Shown here in pieces: positions 18,585 through 26,324 of a stretch of 45,248 nt of DNA. Position 1 is the stretch's first letter. Every line of letters begins with the position of its first letter. This DNA comes from a virus, in the IMG/VR virus record IMGVR_UViG_3300034190_004525, positions 1-45,248 of that record, one strand, 5' to 3'. The translations under genes and the position numbers were made by a program. The notes under the pieces were generated by a model. The model saw only the letters and a list, made by a program, of their open reading frames with translations. It searched no databases and had not been told where the DNA came from.

Positions 18585-18596
18585 CCTGTAAAACAG

Positions 18597-18625
18597 TGCA
18601 TGCAGCGTTAAGATTTTGCATGCAG
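18597..18625 (+). repeat. Two direct TGCATGCAG repeats, 20 bp apart
   Basis: TGCATGCAG occurs at 18597-18605 and again at 18617-18625, exactly 20 bases apart (about two helical turns). Each copy contains the palindrome TGCATGCA. The pair spans the translation start of the polymerase gene, with the likely ATG inside the second copy. It may be an operator or simply chance; no function is shown. Confidence 0.4.
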
Positions 18626-19792
18626 TACTACATCGACAATTCAGTTATCGGAACCGACGCTCACATGAATGTTCGAGACGACGGCTTCGGTTGGACAGGG
18701 ACCATTCCCGAAGACAAGTGGGCGCTCGGCTGCAAGGAAAGCAGCAGAAACATAGAGAGCCTTGCCGAACTATTCAGAACCGAAATCACAACGTTTATGT
18801 CACTGCCTCAGGCAAAGTTCTTTGCATCTCTAGGGATCCAGCCAAAAGAGATTGGTTGGTCAAAGGCGATCGATGCAAAAGTCTACAGGAAGACCATAGA
18901 AGATTTGATCAGCGGCTGTTCTGGGATCATGGAAGAACTCCAAAAATCAGGCTATGAAAAAACGTATCTCAATAATCAGAGGTTCCTGAAAAGCCTTCAG
19001 GGCGCTCACATCGATGCTAATCGGCTAGAAAGGGCAATGAGGCTCGAAGAAGACGGAACGCAGCTAACAAATCTCAGAAGCTTCAAGTCTAGCTCAGGCA
19101 TTGCAGAAAAGGTCGTGTACAACACTACCGAAAGCTCGACCGGTCGAATGAAGGTGAAATCCGGTCCAAAGATTCTAACTCTCAAGAGAGAGCACCGAAG
19201 CATCGTAAAGTCCCGCTTCACTAACGGCGAGATTGTTTCGATTGACTATTCAAGTCTTGAGCCTAGAATTGCATTGGCTCTTCAGGGCCACAGTCCAAAG
19301 GGAGATGTTTACTCCTGGATTGATAACTCGATCTTCGGTGGAAAGCTGGGCCGGTCGACAGCAAAAATCATGACGTTGTCAATCATTTACGGAATGTCGA
19401 TCCATGCCGCCGGTAGAAAGTACGGGAAAATTACAAACGATCAGCAGAAGCAGCTGAGGACGATATTTGGAATTGACGAGATCGAAAAGCTAGACGCAAA
19501 GTACAATGCTTACGGCCGGCCGATCTATCCTGATAGCGATCACAAGAAGTTCAACGCATACGTTCAAAGCACTGCGGTTGATGCTGCTGTTCTCGGGTTC
19601 TCGAAAATATACGACATGGGCTGTTCGGAAGCCGTTCCTCTGTTCATGATTCACGATGAGCTTGTTTGTGATGTTCCCGAAGGTTACAGCAAGTTTCTCA
19701 AACACATACTTAATGATGGGATAACGATTGATTTGCTTGGCAAGCCTGCAAATCTAGAAGTTAAAGTGGAGAAGTTCGGTGAATGCAATTGA
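18620..19792 (+). CDS. Compact family A DNA polymerase (polymerase domain only)
   Basis: 390 residues from ATG 18620 (a GTG at 18596 adds eight). All three palm motifs of family A polymerases are present: motif A with D209 (VSIDYSSLEPRIAL), motif B with K249 and Y257 (GRSTAKIMTLSIIYG), motif C HDE at 345-347 (FMIHDELVCDVP). TGRMKVKSGPK near 175 and YVQSTAVDAA near 315 fit the E. coli Pol I landmarks TGRLSS and QGTAAD. There is no 3'-5' exonuclease domain, and the A-to-C distance is about 137 residues against about 177 in E. coli Pol I, so the fingers are reduced. Active-site residues are intact. It lies next to the baseplate genes, away from the replication block. Start uncertain: no strong ribosome binding site. 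Confidence 0.88.
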   Translation: MQYYIDNSVIGTDAHMNVRDDGFGWTGTIPEDKWALGCKESSRNIESLAELFRTEITTFMSLPQAKFFASLGIQPKEIGWSKAIDAKVYRKTIEDLISGCSGIMEELQKSGYEKTYLNNQRFLKSLQGAHIDANRLERAMRLEEDGTQLTNLRSFKSSSGIAEKVVYNTTESSTGRMKVKSGPKILTLKREHRSIVKSRFTNGEIVSIDYSSLEPRIALALQGHSPKGDVYSWIDNSIFGGKLGRSTAKIMTLSIIYGMSIHAAGRKYGKITNDQQKQLRTIFGIDEIEKLDAKYNAYGRPIYPDSDHKKFNAYVQSTAVDAAVLGFSKIYDMGCSEAVPLFMIHDELVCDVPEGYSKFLKHILNDGITIDLLGKPANLEVKVEKFGECN

Positions 19793-20273
19793 GCTATTAG
19801 TTGAAAAGAGGACGGGTGTTGGGAATGATATCGTTGCCTCGTATCGTGGGCGTCCTAGAGATGATCTAAAGCTCAAGCAGCCGAATGAGATTTTTAGAAG
19901 CTTGGGCATTTCCGGTCCTTCTAAAAAGGGAACTGCAATTGAAGCTTCAGCGGACTTGATCGCAAAAGCCAGGAGAGAGCAGGCGTTCAGCGATGCATTT
20001 GGAACGCCGTTTGCAATCTCCGACGATAAGGGCAGAAAAGGTTTCTTTGTTCCGATCGGAAACATCGACATTAAGTCAATGACGCAGTACCTTGCAATTT
20101 TTCTGATTGCGGCTTTCGAAGGTGGGTTTATCAGACAGCTCGAAGACATCAGGGTTCAGCACGAAACCGGCGGGCGAGGCGTCATTATCTATCCCACGAA
20201 GGGCGGAAAGGCAAGGTGGGTCGGACGAGCACAGACAGCTGCAAAGCCTGAACAAACAGAAAAAAGCGAGTAA
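19779..20273 (+). CDS. Hypothetical protein
   Basis: 164 residues from a GTG start (MNAIELLVEKRTGVGNDIVA) with GGAG seven bases upstream, overlapping the polymerase gene by 14 bases. The sequence has a basic N-terminal half, a hydrophobic helix near residues 105-120 (MTQYLAIFLIAAFEGGFIRQ) and a Lys/Glu-rich C-terminal tail. No family is recognised. Close coupling to the polymerase may mean a functional link, but it could simply be co-transcription. Confidence 0.6.
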   Translation: MNAIELLVEKRTGVGNDIVASYRGRPRDDLKLKQPNEIFRSLGISGPSKKGTAIEASADLIAKARREQAFSDAFGTPFAISDDKGRKGFFVPIGNIDIKSMTQYLAIFLIAAFEGGFIRQLEDIRVQHETGGRGVIIYPTKGGKARWVGRAQTAAKPEQTEKSE

Positions 20274-20292
20274 CATTTAGCCGGAGGGCTAG

Positions 20293-20865
20293 ATGGATAT
20301 TGAAAGTCTGTGGGCTCAGTACAGCTCGCTTGTGAAGTCGACATTTGAGGATCCCGCACCGGTTGAGTCTCTGTTTGAGCAGCTGGGCGAGAGGATTATC
20401 ATGACGCCAAACACGAGGTTCGTTCATGAACCGGGATGTGAACCCGGAGGCATGATTCACACCTCACTTCAGATTGCAAAAACTGCGATCAAGCTCATTG
20501 AAGCTTACGATCTCAATCCAGATCTGAAGCGATCAATTGTGAAGGTTGCTCTTCTCCACGATCTTGGAAAGATTGGTGATCTAGAGCACGATTGGTTGCT
20601 TCCTCAGGATAACGGCTGGTACAGAGATAAGCACGGGGCTCATTACAAGTTCAACGATGCTGAAGGAGTTCAGAAGATGGCCGTTCCTCATCGAACGCAG
20701 TTTCTCCTTCAGCACTTTGGCGTCAAGCTCACGAGGGATGAGTGGCTGGCAATCCAGCTAGCAGGTGGCTTCCACTTCGAGGAAAACCGCTGGTACGTTC
20801 ACAGTGAACCCAACATTGCTACGCTGATTCAGCACGCAAAGCACATCGTTTCGAAACGAGCCTAA
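20293..20865 (+). CDS. HD-domain phosphohydrolase
   Basis: 190 residues. The HD signature is present as VALLHDLGKIGDLEHDW near residue 95, preceded by a metal-ligand histidine in GGMIHTSLQIAKTAIKL and followed by further histidines (VPHRTQFLLQHFG and GGFHFEEN). HD enzymes hydrolyse phosphate esters of nucleotides or cyclic nucleotides; which substrate is used here cannot be told. GGAGGG upstream supports the start. Similar HD proteins in phages often accompany nucleotide metabolism, though here it lies between the compact polymerase block and the tagged proteins. Confidence 0.8.
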   Translation: MDIESLWAQYSSLVKSTFEDPAPVESLFEQLGERIIMTPNTRFVHEPGCEPGGMIHTSLQIAKTAIKLIEAYDLNPDLKRSIVKVALLHDLGKIGDLEHDWLLPQDNGWYRDKHGAHYKFNDAEGVQKMAVPHRTQFLLQHFGVKLTRDEWLAIQLAGGFHFEENRWYVHSEPNIATLIQHAKHIVSKRA

Positions 20866-20891
20866 TAGTTATACAAGCGTTAGGTGATCGG

Positions 20892-21083
20892 ATGTCAGAG
20901 CGAAAAATCAGATCTTTTGTTCGTCGCGTTCTTGAATCAGCAGTGATCGATGAGGATGACGAGCAGGAAGGTGAAGAAAAGGATGAAGTCTCCGCCGGCG
21001 GCGTTGCCGGTGTGACGACACCATTGGGAACCGGTCCCAACTATCCTAATCGCAAAAAGCCACGTAGGAAGCGAGGAAGTTAA
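20892..21083 (+). CDS. Small tag-like protein with basic tail
   Basis: 63 residues. It begins MSERKIRSFVRRVLESAVID, a short basic amphipathic helix that resembles the MKITKRQLRRIIKEE tag loosely, then an acidic linker (DEDDEQEGEEKDEVSAGG), a Gly/Pro-rich stretch (VTTPLGTGPNYP) and a very basic end (NRKKPRRKRGS). The layout (helix, acidic linker, basic tail) looks like a small structural or DNA-associated protein. Its stop shares a base with the start of a true tagged gene. Function unknown. Confidence 0.6.
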   Translation: MSERKIRSFVRRVLESAVIDEDDEQEGEEKDEVSAGGVAGVTTPLGTGPNYPNRKKPRRKRGS

Positions 21084-21313
21084 TGAAGATCACAAAGAGA
21101 CAGCTGAAGAGAATCGTGCTTGAGGAAAGGAGGAAGCTTCAGGAAAATTACGTTTCCCCTGCCGCCATACACGATGCAATGAGAGACATAGAGAAAGCTC
21201 TTCTAATGCTTCTGGAAGAGGGGGCAACCAGGGAGTTTCTTGTAGACATTCTGCAAGAGATCATGGATGACGTGGCCAACGACAGAATGTCCAGAATCAT
21301 CGATGGAGATTAA
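21083..21313 (+). CDS. Small tagged protein 6
   Basis: 76 residues, beginning MKITKRQLKRIVLEERRKLQ, a diverged form of the tag in which IIKEE is replaced by IVLEE. The body is an acidic helix (AMRDIEKALLMLLEEGATRE, then LVDILQEIMDDVANDR). First of the second tagged cluster, 14 kb from the first. No domain recognised. Confidence 0.68.
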   Translation: MKITKRQLKRIVLEERRKLQENYVSPAAIHDAMRDIEKALLMLLEEGATREFLVDILQEIMDDVANDRMSRIIDGD

Positions 21314-21314
21314 A

Positions 21315-21545
21315 ATGAAAATCACGAAGAAACAGCTTAGAAGAATCATCAAGGAATATGCAGGACCTCCAGATCGCCCGGTCGATCCAGAAGACATGAA
21401 GAGACTGCGCGAACTTGCTAACATGATCGAGGACGCGGTTTCAACGGCAGAGAAGCTTGGACCAACTGGCAACGTTTACATGTTCGTTTCAGATCTCACC
21501 GAAGCTCTTCGAAACTTCGGCATCAACCCTTATTCCATGAACTAA
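21315..21545 (+). CDS. Small tagged protein 7
   Basis: 76 residues from ATG 21315, giving MKITKKQLRRIIKEYAGPP. An in-frame start 48 bases upstream lies inside the previous gene and would misalign the tag. The body (DPEDMKRLRELANMIEDAVS, then FVSDLTEALRNFGINPYSM) is a helical, acidic domain with no recognised family. Function unknown. Confidence 0.68.
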   Translation: MKITKKQLRRIIKEYAGPPDRPVDPEDMKRLRELANMIEDAVSTAEKLGPTGNVYMFVSDLTEALRNFGINPYSMN

Positions 21546-21547
21546 AG

Positions 21548-21814
21548 ATGAAAATTACAAAGCGACAACTCAGAAGAATTATCAAGGAAGAGAAGGCTCG
21601 CCTAGATGAAGCGCCTAGCACTACTGCGGTTGATCGTCTCAACAGCGCGCTGGATAGTTACGTCTCCTCGTATTTGAGCAGGGCTCCAGGCCCCATCATC
21701 GACGCGTTGGATTCTTTGAGGGACGAAGTTGAAGGATACATCGAGTTCCGTACGACCAGGGGAATGTCACCGACGCTTCGCTTCCGGAGCAGCGACGAGG
21801 ATTCTGAACCCTAG
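21548..21814 (+). CDS. Small tagged protein 8
   Basis: 88 residues, beginning MKITKRQLRRIIKEEKARLDEA, the same 22 residues as tagged protein 2 although its codons differ at several positions (aaaatt for aaaatc, cgacaactc for aggcaactt). The body (VDRLNSALDSYVSSYLSRAP, then IDALDSLRDEVEGYIEF) is helical and ends acidic. Last gene before the SSB leader. Function unknown. Confidence 0.68.
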   Translation: MKITKRQLRRIIKEEKARLDEAPSTTAVDRLNSALDSYVSSYLSRAPGPIIDALDSLRDEVEGYIEFRTTRGMSPTLRFRSSDEDSEP

Positions 21815-21843
21815 CATCTTGTTTCCATAACACAAATAAACAT

Positions 21844-21872
21844 TTGAAAATTTACTACATTTGACATACAGT
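21844..21872 (+). promoter_or_regulatory. Sigma70-like promoter candidate ahead of the SSB gene
   Basis: TTGAAA at 21844-21849 and TACAGT at 21867-21872 are 17 bases apart in an AT-rich 117-base gap, the largest in the window. A TTGACA at 21861 has no good -10 partner at 17 bases. Transcription from here would place the 21876-21893 hairpin at or near the 5' end of the SSB message. Confidence 0.4.
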
Positions 21873-21896
21873 TTGGTGAGTGGAAACACTCACTGA
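21873..21896 (+). promoter_or_regulatory. GAAA-tetraloop hairpin in SSB leader, possible operator
   Basis: A perfect seven-pair stem (GTGAGTG at 21876-21882, CACTCAC at 21887-21893) closes on the GNRA-type loop GAAA; three more pairs including two G-U extend it to ten. No T-run follows, so it is unlikely to be a terminator. It ends 35 bases before the start codon. T4 gene 32 is autoregulated through a structured leader, so a similar translational operator is a reasonable inference. Confidence 0.5.
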
Positions 21897-21931
21897 AAAC
21901 ACGATAGCAAGTTACCAATTTGGAGGTTTGA

Positions 21932-22723
21932 ATGGCTATTGACTTTGATGCGCTGCGCCGTAAGCTCGGCCAGCTGAGTGGCAATAATTCTCGTCGCAAC
22001 GTCATGTGGCGACCACAGGAAGGTGAGACTTCGACCGTCCGTCTCATTTCCTTCCCAGACAACGACGGACAACCCTTCGCTGAGCGTTGGTTCTATTACG
22101 GAATCGGTGCGAATCGTGGACTTCTAACTCCACATCAGTTCGGCGATCCTGATCCCTTCCAGGAGCTTATCAACAAGCTTCGGGATGACGGTTCTAAGGA
22201 GTCCTACGAGCTAGCTAAGAAGCTCTATCCCAAGATGCGAAGCTACGCGTACGTTGTTGTCCGAGGCGAGGAAGACAAGGGTCCTCGAATCTGGTCTTTC
22301 GGAAAGACGGTCTATCAAGATCTTCTGAACATCATGCTCGATGAAGACTTTGGCGACATCACCGATCCACTCGAGGGATTCGATATCAAGGTGGAGTGCA
22401 CAAAGCAGCCTGGTCGCAAGTGGGCAAACACTAGTGTTCGTGCTCGACCTCGGTCGACCCCTCTCTCCGAGGATAAGTCGCAGATCAAGCAGTGGATGGA
22501 TAATCTTCCAAGTCTAGATGACATGTTCAGCTGCAAGTCGTACGAGGAGCTGGAGAAGATTATCAACGAGTGGCTAGATGCCGGCGCTCCGGACGAGGAC
22601 ACGGCTCGAGCAGCTCAGACAAGTACTAGCGAGGCTTCTCCTCCACCGCCAAAGGATTCAGGGTCCTCAGGCAAGAAGTACAAGGATCTCGATGACGCAT
22701 TCAACGATCTTCAGAATTTCTAA
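21932..22723 (+). CDS. 32: Single-stranded DNA-binding protein (T4 gp32-like)
   Basis: 263 residues, against 301 in T4 gp32. The N-terminus (IDFDALRRKLGQLSGNNSRR) corresponds to the cooperativity domain, the core runs from NVMWRPQEGETSTVRLISFP through WFYYGIGANRGLLTPHQFGD to KKLYPKMRSYAYVVV and IWSFGKTVYQDLLNIM, and the tail is Ser/Pro-rich and acidic (YKDLDDAFNDLQNF), as in SSBs that recruit partners by the C-terminus. The Cys/His zinc ligands of T4 gp32 are absent: the stretch ILTPHQFGDPDPF region has no cysteine. GGAGG seven bases before ATG. Flanked by a leader hairpin and a strong terminator, which implies its own transcript. Confidence 0.9.
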   Translation: MAIDFDALRRKLGQLSGNNSRRNVMWRPQEGETSTVRLISFPDNDGQPFAERWFYYGIGANRGLLTPHQFGDPDPFQELINKLRDDGSKESYELAKKLYPKMRSYAYVVVRGEEDKGPRIWSFGKTVYQDLLNIMLDEDFGDITDPLEGFDIKVECTKQPGRKWANTSVRARPRSTPLSEDKSQIKQWMDNLPSLDDMFSCKSYEELEKIINEWLDAGAPDEDTARAAQTSTSEASPPPPKDSGSSGKKYKDLDDAFNDLQNF

Positions 22724-22747
22724 CTGAAATCGATTGATAGTCATTGA

Positions 22748-22775
22748 ACAGCGCCTTCGGGCGCTGTATTTTTTT
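22748..22775 (+). terminator. Rho-independent terminator after SSB gene
   Basis: An eight-pair GC-rich stem (ACAGCGCC and GGCGCTGT) with a stable TTCG tetraloop is followed by A and seven T. This is the clearest terminator in the window. It separates SSB from UvsX and should let SSB be made at a different level from the downstream genes. Confidence 0.93.
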
Positions 22776-22789
22776 CTGTGGAGGTTTTT

Positions 22790-23962
22790 GTGGCAAAGAA
22801 GAAGAAGCAAGAAGACGACTTTACGGCAGACCTGATCTCTCAGCTCAACAAGGACTGCGGATCTAAGGTTGCATACAACTTGGCATACGATGATTCGCCT
22901 ACTCACGTGAATCGATGGATCAGCACAGGCTCACGACAGCTTGATGCAATTATTGCAAACCGATTAGACGGAGGTCTTCCAGAGGGAAGGATTGTTGAAA
23001 TTTTTGGTCCGCCATCAATTGGAAAGTCTCATATCGCAATCCAGCTAGCCGTAAGCACCCAGAAGGCAGGCGGCATCGTCGTATACATCGACACGGAGAA
23101 TGCAACCTCCGTTGAGAACCTTTCCCTTCTAGGCGTGAATATCAAGCAACGATTCGTCTATGTTGACACGCACTGTACTGAGGAGGTTCTGAGCATTGCC
23201 GAGGCAACGATTATGAAGGCCCGCGCAATGGGGAAAGACGTTCCGATTACGATTATCTGGGATTCTGTGGCTGCGTCATCTCCGAAGGCAGAGTTGGTAG
23301 GCGATTATGACAAGGATAGCATCGGACTTCAGGCTCGAGCAATCTCCAAGGGCATGAGAAAGATTAACGGAATCATCGCTAATCAAAAGGTTCTGTTTGT
23401 CTGCCTCAACCAGATCCGAACGAAGATCGGTGTCATGTACGGTGACCCAACCACAACTCCAGGTGGAAAGGCCATCCCGTTCCATTCCTCGGTTCGAATC
23501 AAGCTGGGCGCAGGTCGACCGATCGAGAACAAGGACAAGGAAGTAATTGGCATCAATGTATCGGCGAAGACAATCAAAAACAAGGTTGCCCCTCCGTTCA
23601 GGACAGTCAAGTTTCAGATTCACTTTGGCAAGGGTATCTTCGAGCATGAAGAGCTGTTTGATGAGCTTCGTCGTTTTGATCCGGTCGTGAAAGACGGAAA
23701 GGAGATTGATGTTTCTGGAACGGGGTCCTGGAAGCACTTCACTGTGAAGGATTCTGAAACCGGTAAGGACATTGTTAGCAAGAAGTTTTACAAGTCTGAC
23801 TTCGGCGAGATCATCAAAAATCCAGAGTACAAGCCTTACATCGATGCTCTTATCGAAAATGCGTTTGTTCGACGAGCAGAGATTGACATTGACACTGAAT
23901 CGTATGAAGAAGTTAGAGCTATTTCGATGGAACTTGAGGATGACTTTGTTTCGCCGGAGTAA
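22790..23962 (+). CDS. uvsX: RecA-like recombinase (UvsX)
   Basis: 390 residues, close to T4 UvsX. The start is GTG 22790, five bases after GGAGG; an in-frame GTG at 22778 overlaps that site and is unlikely. Walker A is GPPSIGKS at 73-80, the Walker B strand is ITIIWDSVAA near residue 155, and the DNA-binding loop region KVLFVCLNQIRTKIGVMYGD and TPGGKAIPFHSSVRIKLG follows. It forms filaments on ssDNA for strand exchange, recombination-dependent replication and repair. It heads a replication operon with flap nuclease and helicase, all within three bases of one another. The N-terminus is Lys-rich. Confidence 0.93.
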   Translation: MAKKKKQEDDFTADLISQLNKDCGSKVAYNLAYDDSPTHVNRWISTGSRQLDAIIANRLDGGLPEGRIVEIFGPPSIGKSHIAIQLAVSTQKAGGIVVYIDTENATSVENLSLLGVNIKQRFVYVDTHCTEEVLSIAEATIMKARAMGKDVPITIIWDSVAASSPKAELVGDYDKDSIGLQARAISKGMRKINGIIANQKVLFVCLNQIRTKIGVMYGDPTTTPGGKAIPFHSSVRIKLGAGRPIENKDKEVIGINVSAKTIKNKVAPPFRTVKFQIHFGKGIFEHEELFDELRRFDPVVKDGKEIDVSGTGSWKHFTVKDSETGKDIVSKKFYKSDFGEIIKNPEYKPYIDALIENAFVRRAEIDIDTESYEEVRAISMELEDDFVSPE

Positions 23963-23964
23963 GC

Positions 23965-24909
23965 ATGATCCTACTGATTGATGGGATGAACTGTTTCATT
24001 CGGCACTACATAGCGAATCCTTCGATGACGAACAACGGGGATCCTGCGGGAGGCGTTGTAGGATTCGTTAGAATGATGGCGAGCCTTTCTGAGAAGTTTT
24101 CACCCAAAGAAATTCATGTTGTTTGGGAGGGTGGCGGTAGCCTTAGGCGTCGAGCTATCTTTCCAGATTACAAGAAGGGCAAGAAACCTCAGAAGATGAA
24201 CCGCTATTACGATGATGAAATTCCAGATTCACATCAAAACAAGGTCGGTCAAGTCGCTTTTCTTACGAAGTGTTTGAGGCATCTACCGGTTGCGCAACAC
24301 TACATAAAGGACTGTGAGGCAGATGATGTAATTGGTTACCTCGCGAGATACAAGTTCAAGGACTCCGAGGTTATCATCGTGTCATCAGACAAAGACTTTT
24401 ACCAGCTGATTGATGACCGAGTCACGGTTTGGTCTCCAAACCAAAGAAAAATAATTGGTAAATCTGACGTTCTAGAAAAGATGCATTCGCTTCCGTCAAA
24501 CATGTCGGTTGTAAGAGCTTGCGTCGGAGATTCTAGTGATAACATTGGTGGTGTGAAAAGGGTTGGTCTAAAAAGTTTGTCAAACCGAGTCGAGATTTTG
24601 CGGTCAGTTGAGAATGTTAGCTTGGACGATTTATTTATAGAGTGCCAAGAACGAGCAAAGACGTCGAAGCTGCAAATCTATGCGAGCATTCTGGAAAATA
24701 AAGATCTCATCAGGCGCAACTTCAAACTCATGCATCTCGACGTTTCAAACTTGGCAGGCGATCAAATACAGAAAATTGAAGGAAGCTTAGAGATCTATGA
24801 GAAGTCATACAACAAAATTGCATTCTTGAGCTGTCTTAAAAAATTTGGTTTGGTAAACTATGACCCTTCGCGGTTATTCTTGTCCATGAACATTCTCAAT
24901 AGGCGGTAA
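23965..24909 (+). CDS. 5'-3' exonuclease / flap endonuclease (T4 RNase H-like)
   Basis: 314 residues, against 305 in T4 RNase H. Motifs in order: ILLIDGMNCFIRHYI (first Asp of the metal site), VVWEGGGSLRRRAIFPDYKK (the D-x-x-R-x-x-x-P-x-Y-K-like region), DCEADDVIGYLARY, IIVSSDKDFYQLI, and RACVGDSSDNIGGVKRVG in the helix-hairpin-helix. These are the acidic clusters of the FEN/PIN fold. In T4 it removes RNA primers and flaps from lagging-strand fragments. It lies two bases after UvsX and three before the helicase. The classical VFDG is VVWEG here, a Glu in place of the second Asp. Confidence 0.9.
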   Translation: MILLIDGMNCFIRHYIANPSMTNNGDPAGGVVGFVRMMASLSEKFSPKEIHVVWEGGGSLRRRAIFPDYKKGKKPQKMNRYYDDEIPDSHQNKVGQVAFLTKCLRHLPVAQHYIKDCEADDVIGYLARYKFKDSEVIIVSSDKDFYQLIDDRVTVWSPNQRKIIGKSDVLEKMHSLPSNMSVVRACVGDSSDNIGGVKRVGLKSLSNRVEILRSVENVSLDDLFIECQERAKTSKLQIYASILENKDLIRRNFKLMHLDVSNLAGDQIQKIEGSLEIYEKSYNKIAFLSCLKKFGLVNYDPSRLFLSMNILNRR

Positions 24910-24911
24910 AA

Positions 24912-26324
24912 ATGCAGGCAGAAAAGGTAGAACTACACGGGCACAATTCGTGCTTCTCACACTACGGAAAACCATTTCAAGAAAAGATCTTCCAGGGTCT
25001 TCTCATGGATAGAGAATGGGCTTCGCAGATGTACGAGGTCATGCTTCCGGAGTTCTTTGATCTCAATTATCTGAACTATCTGACGAAGTTGTACTTCAAG
25101 TACTATTCCCAGTACAAGGCGTTTCCTACGCTTCAGCTTCTCATCACGATCATCAAGGAAGACCTTAGCGAGGGAAACGATGTAATTCTGAGAGATCAGA
25201 TTGTTGAGTTCCTTCATCGTCTCAAGTCGAATCCCCATCCGGGAGATATCGGTTACGTCAAGGACAAGACTCTAGATTTTTGCAAGCGTCAAGCTTTCAA
25301 GGATGCTTTGCACAAGGCCGTTGAACTGATCCAAACAGATCGTTTCGACAGCGTCATCGAACTGATGAAGGATGCCGTTGCGGTAGGTATGCCGCATTCT
25401 ATCGGCCATGATTTCTTTGAGGACATTGAGGCTCGCTTTGTAAAGGCACACCGTATTCCTTGCCCAACCGGACTTAAAAAGCTCGATGCTCCAGACATCT
25501 TTGACGGCGGCCTCGGTCGAGGTGAGATCGGTGTCGTTACTGCAAATACCGGAGTTGGAAAGTCTCACTACCTTGTTGCCATGGGAGCGAACGCTCTTAG
25601 GCACGGCAAGAATGTGCTTCACTACACGTTTGAGTTGACCGAGACAGCAGTTGGACGTCGGTATGATGCAAACCTAACCGGAATTGATGTCAATGATTTG
25701 ATTGCCTCAAAGAAGAGAGTTCTCGATTTCTACGAGAATGAAGAGCTAGGCCGACTGATCATCAAGGAATATCCAACAGGGTCCGCTAGCGTCATCACGA
25801 TTAGGAATCACGTTGAGAAGCTTTCTCTAAAAGGATTTAAGCCAAGCCTCATTGTGATTGATTATGCCGACATCATGAAGTCTACCAAGTCTTACGACTC
25901 GCTAAGGCATGAGCTCAAGTTAGTCTACGAAGAGCTTCGTAACCTCGCAATGGAAATGAACGTTCCCATCTGGACTGCGAGTCAAGCAAACAGGGATTCC
26001 GCAAATAGCGATATCGTTGGCCTTGAAAACATGTCTGAAGCCTACGGAAAGGCAATGGTTGCAGACGTTGTTGTGTCACTGAGTAGAAAGGCCATGGAAA
26101 AGTCGACTGGGCATGGTCGTCTATACATCGCGAAGAACAGAGCTGGCCGTGACGGAATCCTGTTCCCGATGAACATCAATACAGCGCAATCGAGAATCAC
26201 ACTGCTAGACGAGTCTGAACTGACACTAAATGAAGCTGTGAATCAAGATAGCAATGCAGAAAAGAACCTGCTTCGTAAAAAGTGGCGGGAAGTTACCAAC
26301 AAACTAGCAAACGGAGAAGAGTAA
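24912..26324 (+). CDS. DnaB-type replicative helicase (T4 gp41-like)
   Basis: 470 residues, against 475 in T4 gp41. An N-terminal helical domain (about 1-160) is followed by the RecA-like motor: Walker A VTANTGVGKSHYL near residue 215, HYTFELTETAVGRRYDANLT (the H1a Glu region), Walker B SLIVIDYADIMKS near 315, the H3 region NVPIWTASQANRDS, and an arginine-finger region RLYIAKNRAGRDG. It unwinds ahead of the fork as a hexamer on the lagging strand. No primase domain is fused and no separate primase is seen in this window. Its stop codon shares one base with the RNR start. Confidence 0.92.
   Translation: MQAEKVELHGHNSCFSHYGKPFQEKIFQGLLMDREWASQMYEVMLPEFFDLNYLNYLTKLYFKYYSQYKAFPTLQLLITIIKEDLSEGNDVILRDQIVEFLHRLKSNPHPGDIGYVKDKTLDFCKRQAFKDALHKAVELIQTDRFDSVIELMKDAVAVGMPHSIGHDFFEDIEARFVKAHRIPCPTGLKKLDAPDIFDGGLGRGEIGVVTANTGVGKSHYLVAMGANALRHGKNVLHYTFELTETAVGRRYDANLTGIDVNDLIASKKRVLDFYENEELGRLIIKEYPTGSASVITIRNHVEKLSLKGFKPSLIVIDYADIMKSTKSYDSLRHELKLVYEELRNLAMEMNVPIWTASQANRDSANSDIVGLENMSEAYGKAMVADVVVSLSRKAMEKSTGHGRLYIAKNRAGRDGILFPMNINTAQSRITLLDESELTLNEAVNQDSNAEKNLLRKKWREVTNKLANGEE

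Noticed and set aside
18585-18600. CTGTAAAACAG hairpin after the hub gene
   Set aside because: Only four pairs and no T-run.
24629-24640. TTTATTTATAG, another TATTTATA copy
   Set aside because: It lies inside the flap nuclease coding sequence far from any start, so it is not counted as a promoter and shows the motif also occurs by chance.
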